Positions 6,510-11,690 of a stretch of 11,690 bases of DNA are shown one piece after another (positions within the stretch are counted from its first letter, which is position 1; every line of letters begins with the position of its first letter). The position numbers and the translations under genes were made by a program. The stretch covers positions 1 to 11,690 of the forward strand of contig CAIXPV010000125.1 of assembly GCA_903921405.1 (NCBI GenBank). The letters are read 5' to 3'. Source of the stretch: an uncultured Actinomycetes bacterium. GTDB lineage: Bacteria > Actinomycetota > Actinomycetes > Nanopelagicales > Nanopelagicaceae. A model generated the notes under the pieces. The model was not told the DNA's origin and searched no databases. It saw only the letters and a list, made by a program, of their open reading frames with translations.

Positions 6510-6809
6510 ATGACCAGCCTCTCTCGCGATGATGTCGCAAACCTTGCACGGCTTGCACGCATCGAAATGAGCGATGAAGAGCTTGTGAACCTGTCTAATG
6601 AATTTACAGTCATTTTAGATGCGGTAGCTCGAGTACAAGAAGTCGCCGGCGCTGACGTTCTACCAACATCGCACCCGCTGCCACTTCGTAATGTATTTCG
6701 CCCCGATGTAGTTGTTCCCTCTCTTACTCCCGAAGAAGCCTTATCGGGTGCACCCGCACAAGAAGAGTCACGTTTTCGCGTTCCACAGATTTTGGGTGAA
6801 GAAGCATGA
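6510..6809 (+). CDS. gatC: Asp-tRNA(Asn)/Glu-tRNA(Gln) amidotransferase subunit C
   Basis: GatC is the small subunit that wraps around and stabilises the GatA-GatB pair. The 99-residue protein has the normal length. The N-terminal helical part with LSRDDVANLARLARIEMSDEE (4-24) and the C-terminal strap with LRNVFRPDVV and RFRVPQILGEEA are typical GatC features. The stop codon overlaps the gatA start in an ATGA, so the two are translationally coupled. The upstream gap to proA is 26 bases and carries a leaderless-type promoter candidate but no ribosome binding site. Confidence 0.95.
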   Translation: MTSLSRDDVANLARLARIEMSDEELVNLSNEFTVILDAVARVQEVAGADVLPTSHPLPLRNVFRPDVVVPSLTPEEALSGAPAQEESRFRVPQILGEEA

Positions 6810-8299
6810 TTCATTTATCAGCGGCGCACATGGCGGCACAACTTAGCGCCGGAGAAACGACATCAGTTGAGTTAACGCAGAAGCATCTTGATCGCATCGC
6901 ATCCGTAGATGTCGACGTACATGCATTTCTCTTTGTCAACAATGAAGGCGCCCTTGCTCAAGCAGCAGAAGTTGACGCAAAGCGCGCAGCTGGAGAAAAA
7001 CTATCTCCACTTGCCGGAGTTCCACTTGCATTAAAAGATGTCATGACACAAAAGGGTGTTCCAACAACGTGTGGATCAAAGATTCTCGAAGGCTGGCGTC
7101 CACCGTATGACTCGACCGTTGTAACTAACTTAAAGAAGAACGGCATTGTTATTTTAGGTAAGACCAACATGGATGAGTTTGCAATGGGCTCGTCCACTGA
7201 AAACTCAGCGTATGGACCAACGCATAACCCATGGGATTTATCGCGAATTCCCGGTGGCTCAGGGGGAGGATCGGCTGCAGCCTTAGCTGCATTTGAAGCA
7301 CCTCTTGCTATCGGTACCGATACGGGTGGCTCAATTCGCCAACCTGCCGCAGTAACTGGAACAGTGGGAGTAAAGCCAACGTATGGCGGCGTATCTCGCT
7401 TTGGTTTAGTGGCATTTTCATCCTCGCTTGATCAAGCTGGTCCATGTGCGCGCACAGTTTTAGATGCTGCGTTGCTGCACGAGGCGATTGCTGGGCTTGA
7501 CCCTAAGGATTCAACGAGCATTAACGCTCCAGTGCCACAAGTAGTTGCTGCTGCAAGAAGTGGTGATGTCAAAGGCATGAAAATTGGTGTGGTTAAAGAG
7601 CTCAACGGCGATGGTTACCAAAGTGGAGTGCGCACACGTTTTGAGGAATCACTAGAACTTCTCGCCGCAGCAGGAGCTGAAATAGTTGAAGTTTCTGCAC
7701 CAAACTTTGAGTACGCACTTGCTGCATATTATTTAATTGCACCTTCTGAGTGTTCTTCAAACCTAGCCCGTTTTGATGCGATGCGTTATGGCCTTCGTGT
7801 CGGTGATGTCGATGGAGCTTCGGCTGAATCGGTTATGAATCTCACGCGTGAAGTTGGCTTTGGCCGCGAAGTAAAGCGTCGTATTATTCTTGGAACCTAT
7901 GCGCTCTCATCTGGCTATTACGATGCATATTATGGAAGTGCACAAAAGGTCCGCACATTAATTACACAAGACTTCAATAACGCTTTTGAAAAATGCGATG
8001 TGATGGTCTCACCAACGTGTCCAACAACAGCCTTTAAAATCGGTGAAAAATCAAATGATCCCATCGCCATGTACTTAAATGACATTGCGACCATTCCAGT
8101 CAATATGGCTGGTATTGGTGGCATGTCTCTACCTTCAGGTTTGGCACCTGAAGATGGCTTGCCAGTTGGTTTCCAGATTATGGCCCCAGCGATGAAAGAT
8201 GAGCGCATGTATCTGGTTGGTGCAGCGCTAGAGGCAGCTTTGCTGACTAAGTGGGGCGCACCTCTGCTCTCAAAGATTCCAGCATTGGCGGGCAAATAA
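6806..8299 (+). CDS. gatA: Asp-tRNA(Asn)/Glu-tRNA(Gln) amidotransferase subunit A (glutaminase)
   Basis: GatA hydrolyses glutamine and channels the ammonia to GatB for transamidation of mischarged Glu-tRNA(Gln) or Asp-tRNA(Asn). The 497-residue protein contains the whole amidase-signature catalytic triad: Lys77 in PLALKD, cis-Ser152 in PGGSGGGSAAAL, and the nucleophile Ser176 in GTDTGGSIRQPAA. The spacing of 24 residues between the two serines matches the family. The change of the second serine in the GGSS motif to glycine is normal for actinobacterial GatA, as far as I recall, and does not touch the cis-Ser. The ATG overlaps the gatC stop. gatB begins directly after the gatA stop with no spacer. 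Confidence 0.97.
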   Translation: MIHLSAAHMAAQLSAGETTSVELTQKHLDRIASVDVDVHAFLFVNNEGALAQAAEVDAKRAAGEKLSPLAGVPLALKDVMTQKGVPTTCGSKILEGWRPPYDSTVVTNLKKNGIVILGKTNMDEFAMGSSTENSAYGPTHNPWDLSRIPGGSGGGSAAALAAFEAPLAIGTDTGGSIRQPAAVTGTVGVKPTYGGVSRFGLVAFSSSLDQAGPCARTVLDAALLHEAIAGLDPKDSTSINAPVPQVVAAARSGDVKGMKIGVVKELNGDGYQSGVRTRFEESLELLAAAGAEIVEVSAPNFEYALAAYYLIAPSECSSNLARFDAMRYGLRVGDVDGASAESVMNLTREVGFGREVKRRIILGTYALSSGYYDAYYGSAQKVRTLITQDFNNAFEKCDVMVSPTCPTTAFKIGEKSNDPIAMYLNDIATIPVNMAGIGGMSLPSGLAPEDGLPVGFQIMAPAMKDERMYLVGAALEAALLTKWGAPLLSKIPALAGK

Positions 8300-9802
8300 A
8301 TGGCGCTTACATACGATGAGGTATTGGCTAAGTACGAGCCAGTGTTGGGTCTAGAAGTCCACGTTGAACTCAACACGCAATCAAAAATGTTTTGTGGATG
8401 CAGCACTATTTTTGGAGCAGAGCCAAATACACAGACCTGCCCAGTCTGCTTAGCTCTTCCAGGTGCGTTGCCAACGGTTAATGAAAAGGCGATTGAATCG
8501 ACTATCAAAATCGGACTTGCACTGAACTGCTCTATTGCACCTTTTAGTCGTTTTGCGCGTAAAAACTATTTCTATCCAGATATGCCAAAGAACTTTCAGA
8601 TCTCACAGTATGACGAACCGATCTGCGTCAATGGGTACGTAGATGTTGAAATCGAAACCGATGAAGGTCCAAAGGTATTTCGCATTGAGATCGAGCGCGT
8701 ACATATGGAGGAAGACACTGGAAAGTCACTTCACGTAGGTGGTGCAACCGGTCGTATTCATGGTGCTGAATACTCACTTCTAGATTACAACCGTGCCGGA
8801 ATTCCTTTAGTCGAAATCGTCACCAAGATCGTTCCTGGCACAGGAAAATACGCACCAGAAGTTGCAAAAGCCTATGTCGCAGAGCTTCGCGACATCTTGC
8901 GCTCACTGGGAGTCAGCGATGTAAAGATGGAGCAAGGCTCGTTGCGATGCGATGCCAACGTCTCACTTCGCTTAATTGGAGTCGAAACTTTAGGTACACG
9001 CAGTGAAACTAAAAATGTGAATTCACTTCGCTCAGTTGAAAGAGCAATTCGTGGAGAAATGATTCGCCATGCAGAGTTACTAAATAAGGGTGAGCGCGTC
9101 GTCCAAGAGACTCGTCACTTCCAAGAAGAGTCGGGCTTAACTCGCTCAGGTCGATCTAAAGAGCAGGCCGAGGATTACCGATACTTCCCAGAGCCAGATT
9201 TAGTTCCCGTTGCACCAGATGCTGCATGGATTGAAACTCTACGCGCTGCATTGCCAGAGCGACCATCGATTCACCGCAAGCGTCTGCAAGAGGCATGGGG
9301 CGTACCTGATAAAGAGATGGCGGCGATGATTAACGCCGATGTATTAAATATTGTTGAGGCAACGGTTAACCAAGGCGCAGATCCAACAAAGGCCCGCAGC
9401 TGGTGGCTTGGTGAAATATCACGAATTGCTAATGATAAAGATGTAGCGATTACAGACTTAGCAATTTCACCAACCGATGTAGCAGAAATTGTCGCCTTAG
9501 TGACTGCAGGAGAGTTAACCGACAAGCTTGCACGCCAAGTTATTGAGGGCGTCATTGCAGGTGAAGGAAATCCAGCGGCAGTAATTGCAGCGCGTGGAAT
9601 TAAAGTTGTTAACGATGACGGTGCACTCATGGCAGCGATTGAAAAAGTCTGCGCCGAGCAACCAGAGACAGCTGAAAAAATTCGTAATGGTCACTTGCCT
9701 GCAGCGGGCGCGTTAATTGGCGCGGTTATGAAAGAGACAAAGGGCCAAGCAGATGCTGCCCGCGTACGAGAGCTCCTACTTGGCCATCTGGGTCAAGGGT
9801 AA
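8300..9802 (+). CDS. gatB: Asp-tRNA(Asn)/Glu-tRNA(Gln) amidotransferase subunit B
   Basis: GatB binds the mischarged tRNA and phosphorylates and amidates the Glu or Asp attached to it. The 500-residue protein has the cradle/kinase-like domain with YEPVLGLEVHVEL near the start and four cysteines (Cys32, Cys34, Cys47, Cys50) spaced like a metal site. HMEEDTGKS lies at 135-143, LDYNRAGIPLVEIVT at 161-175 and EDYRYFPEPDL at 291-301. The C-terminal helical and YqeY-like tail domain (about 350-498) ends in KGQADAARVRELL. The ATG directly follows the gatA TAA. The gene ends at 9802, and the stop codon of the convergent exporter starts at 9803. A full gatCAB set indicates that at least one of Gln-tRNA or Asn-tRNA is made indirectly; which one cannot be told from this window. 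Confidence 0.97.
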   Translation: MALTYDEVLAKYEPVLGLEVHVELNTQSKMFCGCSTIFGAEPNTQTCPVCLALPGALPTVNEKAIESTIKIGLALNCSIAPFSRFARKNYFYPDMPKNFQISQYDEPICVNGYVDVEIETDEGPKVFRIEIERVHMEEDTGKSLHVGGATGRIHGAEYSLLDYNRAGIPLVEIVTKIVPGTGKYAPEVAKAYVAELRDILRSLGVSDVKMEQGSLRCDANVSLRLIGVETLGTRSETKNVNSLRSVERAIRGEMIRHAELLNKGERVVQETRHFQEESGLTRSGRSKEQAEDYRYFPEPDLVPVAPDAAWIETLRAALPERPSIHRKRLQEAWGVPDKEMAAMINADVLNIVEATVNQGADPTKARSWWLGEISRIANDKDVAITDLAISPTDVAEIVALVTAGELTDKLARQVIEGVIAGEGNPAAVIAARGIKVVNDDGALMAAIEKVCAEQPETAEKIRNGHLPAAGALIGAVMKETKGQADAARVRELLLGHLGQG

Positions 9803-11266
9803 TTAGTGGACTAAGACGCCTTCAGTTTCAACGACGGCATCTTTTCCGATATTAATAAAGAAGAACAGTACTAGTGCGCCGATAAATAGCAGCCCAGCAC
9901 TGAATTTGAATGCAACAGTAAAGCCATGCGTCATTGCAAATGGCTGGACCATTTTTCCAAGCGAGGTATGTGCAGTTGCATAAGTGGCTGTTGCTGTGGC
10001 TGCAACAGTATTAAGCAACGCCGTACCTAGTGAGCCACCAATTTGCTGACTTGTATTGACCATCGCACTTGCAACGCCAGTGTCGTGATTGCTGACACCG
10101 TGCAATGAAGTAGTGGTGAGTGGAATAAAGACAAGGGCCATACCGCTAGACATGATCAATAGCGCTGGCAGAACATGGCCAGCATATGACGTCTCTGGAG
10201 TGATATTTGATAAGAACAAAAGTCCTAATCCTGCAGCTATTAATCCCGGAATCATCAGAGGCTTTGGACCAAACTTTGGTAGCAACTGGGATGCGATTCC
10301 AGCAAAGACAATGATGCCGGCAGTAAATGGTAGAAATGCAAATCCAGATTTAAGTGGACTGTAGCCCAGGATTACCTGAAGGTAGAGGCCTAAAAATAGG
10401 AACATTGAAAATAGCCCGGCACCGACAACTAATGAGCCAAGGTATGAACCACCACGGTTGCGATCAGTAATCACGCGAAGTGGCATCAATGGGTTTGCAA
10501 CTTTGCTTTCTATGACAACAAAGACAACCAGAAGAACCACTGCTGCAGCTAAGAAGCCAAGAGTGTGCCCATCTGACCATCCAGATGTTGCGGCTTGATT
10601 GAAGCCATATGTGAGTGAGAAAAGACCTGCAGTTGCCGTGATTACACCCGGTACATCGTAGGTTCGATTTCCTTCTGCCTTGGATTCATGAACAAAACGC
10701 GTTGCAAGGATAAATGCAACTACTGCGATTGGAACATTGACACCTAAGCACCAGCGCCATGAAAAGAATTCGGTAAGGGTTCCGCCGACGATTAAACCAA
10801 TAGCTGCACCGCCGCCAGAGATTGCGCCCATTACGCCGAAGGCTTTTGCGCGCTCGGCAGGTACTGTGAAAGTTACGGAGATAATTGCAAGTGCTGCTGG
10901 AGCAAGAAGTGCTGCAAACACTCCTTGTAGAGCGCGAGCACCAAAGAGAAGTGCCTGTGTCGATGCGATTCCACCAAGTGCTGATGCACCAGCAAATCCG
11001 ATGAGCCCAACCAAGAATATTTTCTTTCGGCCCATGAAATCGCCGATGCGTCCACCAAGAAGTAGCAGTGAACCAAATGCCAATGTATATGCGGTAATGA
11101 CCCACTGCTGATTTGCATCTGTAATGCCTAGATCTAGTTTGGCACTTGGGATTGCAATATTGACGATTGATGAGTCCAAGACAACCATCAACTGAGAAAT
11201 CGCTACAACAATGAGAGTACGCCAGCGATCAGGGGCCTGGCCGGCAGGGTAGTTAGGATTTGACAC
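9803..11266 (-). CDS. MFS drug-type exporter, DHA2 (EmrB/QacA) family, 14 TM
   Basis: The 487-residue hydrophobic protein has the length and motifs of the 14-helix DHA2 proton antiporters in the cytoplasmic membrane. Helix 1 carries motif D1 (LDSSIVNIAIP, 30-40). Motif A, GGRIGDFMGRKK, is at 71-82 in the loop after helix 2. Motif C-like GAISGGGAAIGLIVGG is at 147-162, followed by SWRWCLGVNVPIA at 169-181, a strong EmrB/QacA marker. Later segments include NPLMPLRVITDRN (258-270) and DTGVASAMVNTSQQIGGSLGTALL (395-418). The start is a GTG with a GGAG ribosome site (minus strand, 11277-11274) 7 nt upstream. The substrate cannot be predicted, and no TetR/MarR regulator is adjacent. It is divergent from ilvD across a 55-base gap and convergent with gatB without any gap. 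Confidence 0.9.
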   Translation of the reverse strand: MSNPNYPAGQAPDRWRTLIVVAISQLMVVLDSSIVNIAIPSAKLDLGITDANQQWVITAYTLAFGSLLLLGGRIGDFMGRKKIFLVGLIGFAGASALGGIASTQALLFGARALQGVFAALLAPAALAIISVTFTVPAERAKAFGVMGAISGGGAAIGLIVGGTLTEFFSWRWCLGVNVPIAVVAFILATRFVHESKAEGNRTYDVPGVITATAGLFSLTYGFNQAATSGWSDGHTLGFLAAAVVLLVVFVVIESKVANPLMPLRVITDRNRGGSYLGSLVVGAGLFSMFLFLGLYLQVILGYSPLKSGFAFLPFTAGIIVFAGIASQLLPKFGPKPLMIPGLIAAGLGLLFLSNITPETSYAGHVLPALLIMSSGMALVFIPLTTTSLHGVSNHDTGVASAMVNTSQQIGGSLGTALLNTVAATATATYATAHTSLGKMVQPFAMTHGFTVAFKFSAGLLFIGALVLFFFINIGKDAVVETEGVLVH

Positions 11267-11309
11267 GCAAAAGCTCCAATTTTCGTTTAATGATTTGTTG
11301 GTAAGAGGC

Positions 11310-11315
11310 TAGAAT
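11310..11315 (+). promoter_or_regulatory. candidate -10 box of a leaderless ilvD transcript
   Basis: TAGAAT is followed by 6 bases and then the ilvD ATG at 11322. It is the same hexamer as the one before gatC, at nearly the same distance. There is no purine-rich ribosome site in front of this ATG. No good -35 match is found at 16-18 nt upstream. Confidence 0.5.
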
Positions 11316-11319
11316 TATC
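11314..11319 (-). promoter_or_regulatory. possible extended -10 box for the MFS exporter
   Basis: Reading the minus strand, GATAAT (11319-11314) is preceded by TG plus one base, an extended -10 arrangement. It would give a leader of about 40 nt before the GTG at 11266, including its GGAG site. No -35 box is visible. It overlaps the ilvD -10 candidate by two bases, so both cannot easily be occupied at once. This is a tentative motif match. Confidence 0.22.
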
Positions 11320-11321
11320 GC

Positions 11322-11690
11322 ATGTCAACGATGAAACCGCGCTCTGGACTAGTTACAGATGGAATGGAGCGCGCACCTGCACGTGGAATGTTGCGCGCAG
11401 TTGGAATGGGAGATGCCGATTGGGTTAAGCCACAAATCGGTATTGCATCGTCGTGGAATGAAATTACTCCATGTAACTTATCTCTCGATCGTCTTGCAAA
11501 AGCATCACGCCAAGGTGTCATCGATGCTGGCGGATTTCCCATGCAGTTTGGAACGATTTCTGTATCCGATGGAATTTCAATGGGCCATGAAGGTATGCAC
11601 TTCTCGCTAGTTTCACGCGAAATTATCGCTGACTCAGTCGAAACAGTTATGCAGGCCGAGCGCCTCGATGGAATGGTTACTTTTGCTGGG
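11322..11690 (+). CDS. ilvD: dihydroxy-acid dehydratase, N-terminal part (3' truncated by the window edge)
   Basis: The frame is open from the ATG at 11322 to the window end, giving the first 123 codons of a protein usually about 550-620 residues long. IlvD dehydrates 2,3-dihydroxy-isovalerate and 2,3-dihydroxy-3-methylvalerate in valine, leucine and isoleucine synthesis and carries an iron-sulfur cluster. Visible family blocks are ERAPARGMLRAVGM (16-29), IGIASSWNEITPCNL (39-53) with Cys51 as the first cluster ligand, and the metal-binding region VSDGISMGHEGM (81-92). The last visible residues, VTFAG, are normally followed by the Cys-Asp-Lys of the second ligand, just outside the window. An alternative ATG at 11331 is possible, but the spacing from TAGAAT favours 11322. 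Confidence 0.93.
   Translation, partial: MSTMKPRSGLVTDGMERAPARGMLRAVGMGDADWVKPQIGIASSWNEITPCNLSLDRLAKASRQGVIDAGGFPMQFGTISVSDGISMGHEGMHFSLVSREIIADSVETVMQAERLDGMVTFAG

Noticed and set aside
7253..7270. GatA signature reads GGSGGG where many families have GGSSGG, a possible catalytic defect
   Set aside because: The cis-Ser is the first serine and is kept (Ser152), 24 residues before the nucleophile Ser176. The glycine variant is the normal actinobacterial form as far as I recall.
10737..11111. Open frame of 124 codons on the plus strand inside the MFS gene
   Set aside because: It is a shadow of the exporter: proline- and arginine-rich antisense translation of transmembrane codons, with no ribosome site.

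Overview
The window is a housekeeping stretch of a bacterial chromosome with a very compact layout. By my count only about 285 of 11,690 bases lie between genes. Base composition is balanced, not GC-rich, yet the proteins look actinobacterial: GatA carries the PGGSGGGSAAAL form of the amidase signature, Obg has a long tail after its OCT domain, and the order holA / rplU-rpmA-obg-proB / proA matches that phylum. A streamlined low-GC actinobacterium, such as the freshwater acI (Nanopelagicales) type, is my best guess. This is inferred from gene content and compactness, not from a marker gene.

Layout. The 3' part of holA (DNA polymerase III delta, bases 2-715) is followed by rplU and rpmA (ribosomal proteins L21 and L27), a strong intrinsic terminator, then obg and proB, which overlap by 4 bp. 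A membrane-anchored serine hydrolase lies on the minus strand between proB and proA. Its stop codon is inside the end of proB, and its start abuts the proA upstream region. proA is followed by gatC-gatA-gatB, the complete tRNA-dependent amidotransferase. A minus-strand 14-TM drug-type exporter (MFS, EmrB/QacA family) converges on gatB with no spacer. The 5' part of ilvD runs off the right edge, divergent from the exporter. No stretch longer than 84 bases lacks a gene, and there are no tRNA, rRNA, CRISPR or insertion sequences.

Function. ProB and ProA catalyse the first two steps of proline synthesis from glutamate. GatCAB makes Gln-tRNA(Gln) and/or Asn-tRNA(Asn) by transamidation. IlvD serves branched-chain amino-acid synthesis. 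L21, L27 and Obg belong to 50S subunit structure and assembly.

The most interesting signal is regulatory. Four transcription-unit starts (proA, the hydrolase, gatC, ilvD) show a TAGNNT -10-like box ending 6-7 nt before the start codon, the geometry of leaderless transcripts. At the hydrolase/proA boundary the two boxes are the two arms of one perfect inverted repeat, so the divergent genes appear to share a back-to-back leaderless promoter. I see no defence system, mobile element or obviously novel protein system.
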